The notes beneath the pieces were generated by a model. The model was not told the DNA's origin and searched no databases. It worked only from the letters and a program-made list of their open reading frames with translations. Positions 45,641 through 55,500 of a stretch of 64,000 nt of DNA are shown one piece after another; position 1 is the first letter of the stretch; each line of letters opens with the position of its first letter. The position numbers and the translations under genes were made by a program. This DNA comes from Firmicutes bacterium CAG:194 (GTDB lineage: Bacteria > Bacillota > Clostridia > Lachnospirales > Lachnospiraceae): the NCBI GenBank assembly GCA_000432915.1, contig HF995235.1:50727-114726 (forward strand). The letters are read 5' to 3'.

Positions 45641-46954
45641 CTATCGCTCCATTTTCCAAAATGCCGCACTGTATGGTGCCAGCTCACTGCCACCGCCAAA
45701 ATCATGTATATCGCCCGTTATTAAATCGACAGCCTGTCCACAGCCCGCATCAAAATGCGCTGTGTAGCTGTTCTCATCCGCATTGATCGCAACGAATACT
45801 CTTTCACTTTCTGTCTCTCTTGCAAAGATGCACTGTCTGTTTGTCAGTACCACGCTGCGGAAGCTTCCATAATTCAACGCTTCGCTGTTCTTCTTTGCTT
45901 CTGCCAGCTTTGTAATAAAAGCAGACAGGTCATTATATACAGGTGCATCAAAGCTTACGCGAAGCGCCGGATCCCCCTCGCTCTTATTAGCCTTTGCGCC
46001 CCATTCACTTCCGTAATACACACATGGGATGCCCGGCATGCCAAACATCATCGCATAAATAAGCGGCAGATGCTTTTCATTTGTCAGATTGCTTGCAATT
46101 CTCGAAACATCGTGGTTATCCACAAATGATAACAGATGTTTTCCTTTATATAACGTCCAATTCTCCGGTCCGAACTGACGCAGCAAAGAATGAACGATCT
46201 CAAACATGTTCATGCTGTTGAAGCTGGAGAACAGTCCCTTGTAACACTCGTAATTCGTTACGGAGTGGAATATCTGGTCATTCATCATTCTGTTATAATC
46301 GCCATGCAGCATTTCCCCTACCAGAAAGAAATCCTGCTTCTGACTGTCACAGAAGCTCCGCAGCCGTCTTGCGAAGTCTTCGTCCAGGCAATATGCCACA
46401 TCAAGGCGCAGTCCGTCGATATCAAATTCCTCGATCCAGCCCTTGATCGCGCTGAAAATATGCTGTACCACCTCTTCATTTCTGAGGTTTAATTTGACCA
46501 GATCATAGTTGCCTTCCCAGCCTTCATACCAGAGACCGTCATTATAATTGGAATTGCCGCCGAAATCGATCCGGGCAAACCAGTCTTTATAACGTGAGTT
46601 TTCCCGGTTCTGTAAAACATCCTGAAATGCCCAGAATCCTCTGCCCACATGATTGAACACGCCGTCCAGCACAACACGGATACCTTCCTTATGTAATGCA
46701 TCACATACTTTGGCAAAATCTGCATTCGTGCCAAGACGCTTATCGATCTTTGTATAATCTCTTGTATTATAGCCATGCGTATCAGATTCAAACACCGGCG
46801 AGAAGTAGATTGCATTTGCTCCCAGCTTTTTGATGTGCGGGATCCAGTCGATCACTTTCTGAATTCTGTTTACTTCCACACCATCGTTTTCAAACGGAGC
46901 ACCGCAAAAGCCCAGCGGATAAATCTGATAAAACACACTTTCATATGCCCACAT
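45641..46954 (-). CDS. GH13 alpha-amylase-family enzyme (maltodextrin hydrolase type)
   Basis: A 437-residue (beta/alpha)8-barrel glycosidase without signal peptide, hence intracellular. Conserved regions are VVLDGVFNHVG (I), GLRLDVAYCLD with the nucleophile Asp (II), FFLVGEMLHGDY with the acid/base Glu (III) and LLSFVDNHDVSRI with the third Asp (IV). The start MWAYESVFYQIYPLGFCG and lack of an N-terminal domain recall neopullulanase/cyclomaltodextrinase relatives. It probably trims imported malto-oligosaccharides together with MalQ and GlgP, though it is not in their operon. Confidence 0.92.
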   Translation of the reverse strand: MWAYESVFYQIYPLGFCGAPFENDGVEVNRIQKVIDWIPHIKKLGANAIYFSPVFESDTHGYNTRDYTKIDKRLGTNADFAKVCDALHKEGIRVVLDGVFNHVGRGFWAFQDVLQNRENSRYKDWFARIDFGGNSNYNDGLWYEGWEGNYDLVKLNLRNEEVVQHIFSAIKGWIEEFDIDGLRLDVAYCLDEDFARRLRSFCDSQKQDFFLVGEMLHGDYNRMMNDQIFHSVTNYECYKGLFSSFNSMNMFEIVHSLLRQFGPENWTLYKGKHLLSFVDNHDVSRIASNLTNEKHLPLIYAMMFGMPGIPCVYYGSEWGAKANKSEGDPALRVSFDAPVYNDLSAFITKLAEAKKNSEALNYGSFRSVVLTNRQCIFARETESERVFVAINADENSYTAHFDAGCGQAVDLITGDIHDFGGGSELAPYSAAFWKMER

Positions 46955-47005
46955 AATTCCATTCCTCTTTTCTGAAGTTTGTTTTTCTTATCTTGTTTTT
47001 CTTAT

Positions 47006-47240
47006 CTTGTTTTTCTTTAGCGCTCATTATGATTTGCTCACGAATTCCGTGCTGTCGCACTCCATATCCTGCTACGGTATCCCTTGCAGGATATTCGTTC
47101 GCTAATGGCGCTAGAAAAACAAATGCCACCTGTCATGGAACCACGGCTCACGCACAATCGTCTACGACGATGAACCGCGGCTACATCATGCATCTTTGAT
47201 GCATGACAGTTGTCGCTTGTTTTTCTTTAGCGCTCATTAT
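47006..47240. repeat. Composite intergenic repeat flanked by 25-bp direct repeats
   Basis: An identical 25-mer, beginning CTTGTTTTTCTTTAGCGCTC, lies at 47006-47030 and 47216-47240. Between them are a module (47045-47110: GTGCTGTCGCAC, ATCCTGCT, GCAGGATATTCGTTCGCTA) shared with 62520-62600, and a second module (47139-47209: GGCTACATCATGCATCTTTG and GATGCATGACA) shared with 60170-60245. GCGCTAGAAAAACAA is an inverted copy of the flanks. Confidence 0.85.
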
Positions 47241-47680
47241 TATATCACACTCCGGTTGCAAAACCAAGATATGGCTCCCGGATTCCGGCATGGTTTTTGT
47301 GAAATATATGTGACTGCTTCCATTTTGCATTTTCATTTTGCATCTGCTGTTATTTTATAGATGTATCTTTTTCAGTTAACATAAACATATTATGGATTTC
47401 TCTTTATTTTGCAAGATGTCTTGCAAGATGTTTTTTATATCTGCAAGAGTGACATTTGGAATAAGTTATCCACTTTTCCCGAGAAATCCACACTTTCCAC
47501 ATAGTTATCCACAGATTATGACAAACCTGTCTTATCCGAAATTTGCTGTCCAAAATTGCAAAAAATGCATGTCATAATTGATTTTTCGAGTTTTCTCGAC
47601 ATTTTATCAATTTCATAACATGCATTCTTATTTTTCTTTTATGTCAACTTTCCTATGTGGATATCTTTGCGTTTCAAGTG
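47241..47680. other. AT-rich gene-free stretch with DnaA-box-like sites
   Basis: No gene is seen. TTATCCACT at 47466-47474 and a perfect DnaA box TTATCCACA at 47505-47513 lie in the same orientation, with AAATCCACA between them at 47485 and TTATCCACC at 47712-47720 just inside the helicase gene's 3' end. The spacing of 39 bases and the AT-rich setting suggest a DnaA-binding site. Confidence 0.55.
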
Positions 47681-50107
47681 TTATTTATCATCCTTGGTGT
47701 ATTTCCAAAAGTTATCCACCGCCTCTGCACAGGTTGCCCCCGTTACACACCGGTAGGACTGCCACTCCCGTGGGAACAGCTTCTGATAACCGGTCTGCAA
47801 AAAACGGTCATCCAGAAGTGCTACAATCCCGCGATCCGTTTCGCTTCTGATCACTCTGCCTGCTGCCTGCTGTACCTTGTTCATGCCCGGATAGCGATAG
47901 GCAAAATCAAAGCCGTTTTTTCCCTCCGCATTAAAATAATCCTTCAACAATTCCCTCTCAAAGCAGACCTGCGGCAGACCGGTTCCCACAATAATGGCAC
48001 CGATCAGACTTTCCCCCTTCAAGTCGATCCCTTCCGAGAAAATACCTCCCAGCACACAAAAGCCGAGCAGACTCTTATCCTCCTGTTCAATCTCCATATG
48101 CACAAGGCTTTCCCATGAGGCAGCTCTGCTTCTATCATCGGTATCCGGATGAGGTTCTGCTATTGCAAAACGCTTCAGGAACTGCTCTCTTGCCGCTTCA
48201 TTCATATACTCCTGCTGCGTGATACACTCCTGTGTTTCTTCTATATAAAAGCGATCCATATAACAGTTATATACCTGCTCCAAAAACTGGTGGGACGGAA
48301 AGAAGATCATATAATTACCATTCCTCTGCGCTACAATATCAGAAATATAGGAAGCAATATGATAATATTCCAGTTCGCAGCGTCTCGTGTAACGGCTTGT
48401 GACATCACTTGCCAGAAGCAGCTGCATCTGTTCCTTATGAAATGCAGAGCTTGCATACACTTCAAAATCTTCCTTCGTTCCGCCTAAAAGCTGCTTATAA
48501 TACTGGATGGGCAGAAATGTCGCCGAAAACAGGATGGATGCAACCCCCTCGTCCATACATTCCTGCAGGCGCGAAGATGGATCGATACAATACTCCCGGA
48601 TCAGGAAGCTGCCATCCTCCCTGAGACGCGTATAGATCCTGTAGTGGTCATCCAGCCGCTCACTGACGTCCAGAAACCGTCCGGCTTCAAAATAAAACTG
48701 CAGAATTTCTTCCCGCACCGGACTATCCTCATGATCCTCCAGATAAGTACCTATCGCGCTGTGCAGCCTGGATAGCTGCATTGTAAAGCTGCCTGCTGAT
48801 TCCACGACCATATCACATTGCTCCTTTTTGAGCGCAAGCAATTCCTTATTACAGCGGTCAATATATTTATCCAGTCCCGTCTTATATTCTTTAACAGTCT
48901 TCTTCAAAGTAAGAAAATCTTCTTTCACAAGCTGTGCACTGTACATTTCCCGCCCACGTTCCACAAGATTGTGTGCTTCATCGACAAGAAACAGATAAGG
49001 GCCTTTGATCCCCTCCGCAAAAAAACGTTTCAAGTGCACATAGGGGTCAAACAGGTAGTTATAATCACAGATCACCGCATCCGAAAACAGGCTCATATCC
49101 AGCGACATCTCAAACGGACAGACCATAAACCGCTCCGCATACTCCAGCACAGTATCCCGGTCAAAGCAGTCCCGTTCCTGCAAAAGTGCATAAATGGCAT
49201 CATTGATCCTGCTGAAATGTCCTTTTGCATAAGGGCAGTCCACAGGATTGCAGCTGCATGCCTCCATTGGGCATATCTTTTCTTTTGCGGTCAGCAGTAC
49301 GGTTTTATAGCAAAGTCCGTTTTCTGCCAGGATTGAGAACGTTTCTTTCGCTACTGTCCGTGTGATCGTTTTTGCCGTCAGATAAAAAATCCTGTCTGCC
49401 TTTTCCTCCCCGACTGCCTTCACCGCCGGGAAGATCGTGGAGATTGTCTTGCCTACGCCGGTCGGTGCCTGAATGAACAGCTTCTTTTTGTGGCAGATCG
49501 TCTGGTACACATGTCCGACCAGTTCCTTCTGACCTGTGCGGTAATCAAACGGAAAAGCAAGCGCATGAATGCTCTCCTGCCGTTTCTGATGCCATTCATA
49601 GGTAAAGTCCGCCCACTTTTTATATTGATCCATAAGATTCCAGAACCAATTACGGACTTCTACCCTTGTATAGGTTTCATGGAAATACTTAATCTCCTCC
49701 GTTTCCATGTTGCAATAGGTCATACGGACACCGATCTTCCGCAGGTCTTCTTTTTCTGCCACAATAAATGCATAACAGAGCGCCTGCATCAGGTGGACTT
49801 TCTTTGGCTCCCTGATATGCTTCAGTTCCTGGTAGGTTCCCTTGATCTCATCTACGATCACCTGTCCGTTTTCCCGGTGGATCACGCCATCCGCACGTCC
49901 CTCAATCTGAATTTGATAGTTCTCATATGGTACGATATAACGAAGAGGCACCTCCGCTTCATACTCCAGCCCCATGCGTTTCTGGATCATTCTGTGGATC
50001 CTGCTTCCGTCCTGCATGGCATCCGGCGAAGCCGCATGTCTGTTATCAATATCACCTTCCCGGAAAATAAATTCCACAAGATTCCGCACCGAAATCTGAA
50101 TATCCAC
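47681..50107 (-). CDS. DinG/XPD-family helicase with N-terminal PD-(D/E)XK nuclease domain
   Basis: An 808-residue protein. Residues 1-170 resemble a Cas4/RecB-type nuclease fold (IQIEGRADGVI, then VIVDEIKG with the D-E-x-K core). The rest is an SF2 helicase of the XPD/DinG branch: FIQAPTGVGKTISTIFP (Walker A), cysteines of a 4Fe-4S cluster in KEKICPMEACSCNPVDCPYA and VCPFEMS, LVDEAHNLVERG (DEAH box) and the C-terminal GRVIRSETDRG. It should unwind or trim DNA during repair. It has a candidate promoter at 50290-50318. Confidence 0.9.
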   Translation of the reverse strand: MDIQISVRNLVEFIFREGDIDNRHAASPDAMQDGSRIHRMIQKRMGLEYEAEVPLRYIVPYENYQIQIEGRADGVIHRENGQVIVDEIKGTYQELKHIREPKKVHLMQALCYAFIVAEKEDLRKIGVRMTYCNMETEEIKYFHETYTRVEVRNWFWNLMDQYKKWADFTYEWHQKRQESIHALAFPFDYRTGQKELVGHVYQTICHKKKLFIQAPTGVGKTISTIFPAVKAVGEEKADRIFYLTAKTITRTVAKETFSILAENGLCYKTVLLTAKEKICPMEACSCNPVDCPYAKGHFSRINDAIYALLQERDCFDRDTVLEYAERFMVCPFEMSLDMSLFSDAVICDYNYLFDPYVHLKRFFAEGIKGPYLFLVDEAHNLVERGREMYSAQLVKEDFLTLKKTVKEYKTGLDKYIDRCNKELLALKKEQCDMVVESAGSFTMQLSRLHSAIGTYLEDHEDSPVREEILQFYFEAGRFLDVSERLDDHYRIYTRLREDGSFLIREYCIDPSSRLQECMDEGVASILFSATFLPIQYYKQLLGGTKEDFEVYASSAFHKEQMQLLLASDVTSRYTRRCELEYYHIASYISDIVAQRNGNYMIFFPSHQFLEQVYNCYMDRFYIEETQECITQQEYMNEAAREQFLKRFAIAEPHPDTDDRSRAASWESLVHMEIEQEDKSLLGFCVLGGIFSEGIDLKGESLIGAIIVGTGLPQVCFERELLKDYFNAEGKNGFDFAYRYPGMNKVQQAAGRVIRSETDRGIVALLDDRFLQTGYQKLFPREWQSYRCVTGATCAEAVDNFWKYTKDDK

Positions 50108-50427
50108 GTTGGTACCTCCCTTCTGTTTTCTCTGTCTGTGTTTTCTGTCAGTATCTTTATCTATATTTGCTGTCTGCTGTTATCTGTATTTTTTTCCATG
50201 TTTCCTTCCTATTTTCCATACTGCATGGATCCTCCGCCCGGAGCCTCCTCCCGAATTCTCTGCATGGAGCCTCACATAGCATCTTTCTTATTGTCTCCCA
50301 CCGCATGGAATGTGTCAAGTATCGTATGCAGGTTATGGATGACGGTCTGCCTTTTATCTCCTGCTGCCATTCATACATATTTGTTGAAAATCATTATTTG
50401 GGATGAATAACAATACAGAATCCGGCA
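50108..50427. other. Upstream region of the helicase gene
   Basis: A 73-codon minus-strand open frame (50157-50378) overlaps the candidate promoter and resembles nothing known, so I do not call it a gene. Otherwise nothing beyond the promoter is seen. Confidence 0.4.
50290..50318 (-). promoter_or_regulatory. Candidate promoter for the helicase gene
   Basis: TTGACA is followed after 17 bp by GACAAT on the minus strand, about 180 bases upstream of the helicase start. The -10 box is a partial match. Confidence 0.45.
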
Positions 50428-50525
50428 AACAGAGACGAGATACGCTCTGCGAATCTCGCTCTGATTAGCGGTCGTCAAATGCACCGCATAAATGCGTGCA
50501 TTTTCCTCGTCGCCATAACAAAAAA
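50428..50525. repeat. 98-bp intergenic palindromic element, copy 2
   Basis: One mismatch in 98 positions to copy 1 (17023-17120), in the same orientation. As with copy 1, one edge coincides with the T tract of an intrinsic terminator, here that of the HPr-like gene. Confidence 0.9.
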
Positions 50526-50550
50526 CACCCCCGACAACGTCGGGGGTGTT
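50521..50550 (-). terminator. Intrinsic terminator after the HPr-like gene
   Basis: AACACCCCCGAC and GTCGGGGGTGTT form a 12-bp stem with a 3-4 base loop, followed by TTTTTTG on the minus strand, 20 bases past the stop. Confidence 0.92.
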
Positions 50551-50570
50551 CGTCTGTTTCTGCAATATAA

Positions 50571-50798
50571 TTAGCAGGCCATTGCATACTTGCCAAGATA
50601 TTTTTCAAAGCCTTCATCATAGCCGTGACAGCATACTGTCAATGCCTGTCTGAAGTCCAGAGCTAATACGCCTAAAATGGATTTTGCGTCTACTGTATAG
50701 TGATTATAAGAAATGTCAATGTCAAAATCGCACGCGGATGCTCTCTTTACAAATTCCTTTACCTCATCATGTCTTAAAAAAATCTTGTGTTGTGTCAT
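50571..50798 (-). CDS. HPr-like protein lacking the active-site histidine
   Basis: A 75-residue protein starting MTQHKIFLRHDEVKEFVKRA, with AAAGGTGG upstream. The stretch YTVDAKSILGVLALD matches the HPr/Crh segment around regulatory Ser46. The usual G-[IL]-H-A-R-P loop with the phosphoacceptor His15 is absent. By analogy with B. subtilis Crh it could be a regulator phosphorylated only on serine by HPr kinase and acting in carbon catabolite control, but this is inference. Monocistronic, with its own promoter and terminator. Confidence 0.82.
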   Translation of the reverse strand: MTQHKIFLRHDEVKEFVKRASACDFDIDISYNHYTVDAKSILGVLALDFRQALTVCCHGYDEGFEKYLGKYAMAC

Positions 50799-50854
50799 AG
50801 AAATTACCACCTTTCTTACTATGCCAGAATACTGATTTTTGTTTCATTGTTTGC

Positions 50855-50882
50855 ATTATACCCAATTCACGCCAAAAGTAAA
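50855..50882 (-). promoter_or_regulatory. Promoter of the HPr-like gene
   Basis: TTTACT and a perfect TATAAT are spaced 16 bp apart on the minus strand, 57 bases upstream of the start codon. Confidence 0.75.
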
Positions 50883-51067
50883 GTATTTATTTTAATACAA
50901 TTTTGCTTTTGGATCTTTTCCGTGCAATCCTGCACAGTGCATTTGTTTCCCATCTGCCGGCATTGTGAAAATTTCACTAATGAAATGTGGTATCCTTTCA
51001 CTTTTTTGCACATTTTTCTTGCATTATATGTCTTTTTTTCATTTTGCGAGTCAAAACGATGTATTTT

Positions 51068-52561
51068 TTACTGAACATACAGATTAGAATAACCCATCAG
51101 GCTTTCATCTACTTCACGTGCGCATTCACGTCCCTGTCTGATCGCTTTGACAACCAGAGATTGTCCTGTGTGCATATCGCCCGCTGCAAAGACATTTTTC
51201 ACGTTTGTTTTAAAACTATCTTGCTCTGTCTTCACATTGGTTCTTGGTGTCAGTTCCACCTTAAAAGCATCCGTGACGTATTTCTGTGCCCCCAGGAAGC
51301 CCGCAGCAATGAGTACAAGCTCGCAGTCCATGATTTTTTCACTGCCTGCTACTTCTTTACTATTCATTCTGCCTGTCTGAGGATCCTTTTCCCATGCAAG
51401 TTTTACAATCTTAACCGCTTTCAGCCTGCCGTTTTTATCTTTGATGAACTCCTTTACCGTGGATTCATAAATACGCGGGTCATGCCCGAATACAGCGATC
51501 GCCTCCTCCTGACCGTAATCTGTCTTGCAGATCTTCGGCCATTCCGGCCACGGATTGTTTGCCGCACGTTTGTCCGGTGCCTTAGGCATCATTTCGATCT
51601 GTGTCACGGATTTACAGCCATGTCGCATACAAGTACCGACACAGTCATTTCCGGTATCGCCGCCACCGATGATGATCACGTTTTTGCCCTTTGCGCTGAC
51701 ATAATTTCCATCCTTGAAATCAGAATCGAGAAGCGATTTTGTATTCCGGCTCAAGAAATCAACCGCAAAGTAAATGCCTTCCGCATCTCTGCCCGGTGCT
51801 GTAATGTCACGCGGGTTGGAAGAGCCGCAGCAGAGTACAACACGGTCAAAGTCCGCAAGCAGCTTTGCCGGCTTGATATCCTTACCGATATCTGTATTTG
51901 TCACAAATGTGATACCTTCTGCTTTCATCACATCGATCTTCCGGTCAATGATCCGCTTTTCCAGCTTCATATTCGGAATACCGTACATGAGCAGTCCGCC
52001 GATCCGGTCATGACGCTCAAATACCGTTACCAGATGCCCACGCTTATTGAGCTGGTCTGCAACAGCAAGTCCGCTCGGGCCGCTGCCGATTACCGCTACC
52101 TTTTTACCGGTTCTCACTTTGGGCGGATGCGGCAAAGCATAACCCTTTTCATATGCATTTTCTATGATGGCATACTCATTTTCCTTAGTTGCCACCGGAT
52201 CTCCGTAAAGTCCGCACGTACATGCATTTTCGCAAAGTGCCGGGCAGACACGGGAGGTAAATTCCGGGAAGTTATTTGTCTTTTTCAGTCTGTTATATGC
52301 CTGCTGCCAGTTTCCTGTATATACCAGATCGTTCCATTCCGGAACGAGGTTGTGCAGCGGGCATCCGCTCGTCATACCGCACAGATCCATCCCTGCCTGA
52401 CAGAACGGTACACCGCATTCCATACATCTTGCACCCTGCAGCTGCTGCTTTTCTTTCGGAAGGTGCATATGGAATTCATTAAAATGTTTGATTCTCTCTT
52501 TCGGTTCCTCGGCTACTGAAACCTGTCTTTCATACTCCATAAAGCCTGTTGGTTTTCCCAT
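51068..52561 (-). CDS. gltD: Glutamate synthase small subunit
   Basis: FAD-containing subunit of 497 residues that passes electrons from NAD(P)H to the large subunit. The N-terminus holds the cysteine motifs CMECGVPFCQ and CPALCENACTCG for two 4Fe-4S clusters. FAD binding appears as VIGSGPSGLAVADQL and NAD(P) binding as IIGGGDTGNDCVGTC; VFAAGDMHTGQSLVVKAI lies near the end. It lies 11 bases after gltB and forms the NADPH-GOGAT complex with it. Confidence 0.97.
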   Translation of the reverse strand: MGKPTGFMEYERQVSVAEEPKERIKHFNEFHMHLPKEKQQLQGARCMECGVPFCQAGMDLCGMTSGCPLHNLVPEWNDLVYTGNWQQAYNRLKKTNNFPEFTSRVCPALCENACTCGLYGDPVATKENEYAIIENAYEKGYALPHPPKVRTGKKVAVIGSGPSGLAVADQLNKRGHLVTVFERHDRIGGLLMYGIPNMKLEKRIIDRKIDVMKAEGITFVTNTDIGKDIKPAKLLADFDRVVLCCGSSNPRDITAPGRDAEGIYFAVDFLSRNTKSLLDSDFKDGNYVSAKGKNVIIIGGGDTGNDCVGTCMRHGCKSVTQIEMMPKAPDKRAANNPWPEWPKICKTDYGQEEAIAVFGHDPRIYESTVKEFIKDKNGRLKAVKIVKLAWEKDPQTGRMNSKEVAGSEKIMDCELVLIAAGFLGAQKYVTDAFKVELTPRTNVKTEQDSFKTNVKNVFAAGDMHTGQSLVVKAIRQGRECAREVDESLMGYSNLYVQ

Positions 52562-52572
52562 GCTGCCACCTC

Positions 52573-55500
52573 CTACTTATTTTTGTTGGCATAAAATGCC
52601 TCAATCTGTGCCTGTTCTGCGGAAAGTCCTTTTTCCTCCATCTGCACGATCGCTTTCAGCATACGTTCATAGTCATGTGGGATGATCTTCTTGAACTTCG
52701 GCAGATATTCTCCGAAGTTATCGAGGATCTGTTTGCCCTTTTCGGAATTTGTATAAGCAACATGTTCCTTGATCATATCCTTCAGCTCCAGTACATCGTA
52801 TTTGGATGTAATTTCGGAAGAAGAAACCATGTCTTTGTTGACCTTTGTATACAGATCATTGTTTTCATCGAGTACATAAGCGATACCACCGCTCATACCG
52901 GCTGCAAAGTTCTTTCCGACACAGCCAAGGATGACTGCACGGCCACCTGTCATATATTCACAGCCGTGATCGCCGACACCTTCCACTACAGCGATCGCAC
53001 CGGAGTTACGAACGCAGAAACGTTCTCCCGCTACACCGTTGATAAAGGCTTTACCGCTTGTTGCGCCGTACAGTGCCACGTTACCGACGATAATGTTCTC
53101 ATCCTGCTTGAATTTGCTGCCCTTCGGTGGATATACGATCAGCTTACCGCCTGAAAGTCCTTTGCCGAAGTAGTCATTGGAATCGCCGACAAGTTCCAGT
53201 GTCAGACCCTTTGGAATGAAAGCACCAAAGCTCTGACCGCCGGCTCCGTTACAAAGTACACGGTAGGTATCCTCAGGTAACGTATTGTAGAAGCGCTTCG
53301 TGATCTCTGCACCGAGGATCGTACCGAATGCCCGGTCTGTATTGGTGACATCCACTTCAATACTTCTCTTTGCACCTGTCTCCAGTGCTTTGCCAAGCTG
53401 CTTTAAGAGTACCTTTTCATCCTTAGTCTTTTCCAGATGGAAATCATATGCCTGTTTCGGATCAAAGGTTACCTTCTCCTTACTGCCTGCATATGGGTTA
53501 TTTAAAATATTGCTCAGGTCGATACGTTCGTATCTGGCATCCAGTCCCTCGCGCACCTTCAGAAGATCAGTACGTCCAACCAGTTCATCGATCGTGTGGA
53601 TACCAAGCTGTGCCATATATTCACGCATTTCTTCTGCAATAAAGCGCATGAAGTTTTCGACGTATTCCGGTTTGCCGCGGAAACGCTTACGAAGCTCCGG
53701 ATTCTGGGTTGCGATACCAACCGGACAAGTATCCAGATTGCAGACACGCATCATCACACAGCCCATCGTTACAAGCGGTGCTGTTGCAAAGCCGTATTCC
53801 TCAGCACCCAGAAGTGCTGCGATCACAACGTCACGACCGCTCATCAGCTTACCGTCCGTCTCGATGATGACCTTATTTCTCAGTCCGTTCATGATCAGTG
53901 TCTGGTGTGTCTCAGCAAGACCAAGCTCCCACGGAAGACCTGCATTGTGGATGGAGTTACGAGGTGCAGCTCCTGTACCGCCGTCATAACCGGAAACAAG
54001 CACTACCTGTGCACCGGCTTTTGCAACACCTGCTGCAACTGTTCCGACACCGGATTCCGATACGAGCTTGACAGAAATACGGGCATCTTTATTGGCATTT
54101 TTCAGGTCGTAGATCAGCTGCGCCAGATCTTCGATCGAATAAATATCATGATGCGGTGGCGGGGAGATCAGACCGACACCCGGTGTGGAATGACGTGTCT
54201 TTGCAATCCATGGATATACTTTACCTGCCGGCAGATGTCCGCCTTCACCCGGTTTTGCGCCCTGTGCCATTTTGATCTGGATTTCCTTTGCACTGGTCAG
54301 ATATTTACTTGTTACACCAAAACGTCCACTTGCTACCTGCTTGATCGCAGAGCATTTGTTCAGTCCGTCCGGTCCGATGGAAAGCCGCTCCAGATCCTCG
54401 CCGCCTTCACCGGTATTGGATTTACCGCCCAGGTTGTTCATAGCTACCGCCAGGCATTCATGTGCTTCCTGTGAAATGGAACCATAGGACATCGCACCTG
54501 TCTTGAAACGTTTTACAATCGAATCAACACTTTCCACTTCATCAATGGAAATACCTTTTTTCGGATAGTTGAAATCCATCAGTCCACGCAGTGTCTTGAT
54601 GCTTGTTTCATCATTCACGCAGGCTGTATACTGTTTGAACATCTCATAGTCGCCACGTCTTGTTGCTTCCTGCAGCAGATGGATCGTCTTTGGATTATAC
54701 AGATGTTCATCACCGCCGGAACGCATCTTATGATGGCCTGGGCTGTCAAGTGTCAGGTCAGTTGCAAGCTCCAGCGGATCAAATGCCAGAGAATGCAGCT
54801 CGTCTACCTGCTGCTCGATATCCTTTATTGTAATACCGCCGACGCGGCAGACTGTATCTGTAAAGTATTTGTTGATCACATCATAATCGATACCGATCGC
54901 TTCAAAAATCTTAGAACCCTGATAAGACTGGATCGTGGAAATACCCATCTTGGATGCGATCTTGACGATACCGCTCAGTACCGCATGGTTATAATCGTCT
55001 ACTGCCGCATAGTAGTCCTTATCCAGCATATGGTTGTCGATCAGTTCCTTGATGGACTCCTGTGCCAGATACGGATTGATCGCGCAGGCACCAAAGCCTA
55101 ACAGTGTCGCAAAGTGATGTACCTCTCTCGGCTCTGCACTTTCCAGAATGATCGCTACGCTTGTACGTTTCTTTGTGGTAACCAGATGCTGCTGCAGAGC
55201 AGAAACTGCAAGCAGGGATGGGATTGCCACATGGTTTTCATCCACACCTCTGTCGGACAGGATGATAATGTTGACACCGTCACGGAACGCTCTGTCCACT
55301 TCTACGAACAGTCTGTCGATCGCCTTCTCCAGACTTGTATTTTTATAATATGTGATCGGAACAGTTTCTACCTTGAAACCTTCCGCCTTCATGCTCTTGA
55401 TCTTCATCAGGTCTGTATTGGTCAGGATCGGGTTGTTGACCTGCAGCACGTTACAGTTCTTCGGTGACTCTTCGAGCAGGTTACCGTCAGTTCCGATATA

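Noticed and set aside
47460..47520. Origin of replication
   Set aside because: DnaA boxes are present, but dnaA, dnaN, recF and rpmH are not, and gene direction does not switch here.
50157..50378. A 73-codon gene upstream of the helicase
   Set aside because: It overlaps a likely promoter, lacks a clear ribosome site and has an amino acid makeup (many Arg, Cys, Trp and Met) unlike a typical protein.
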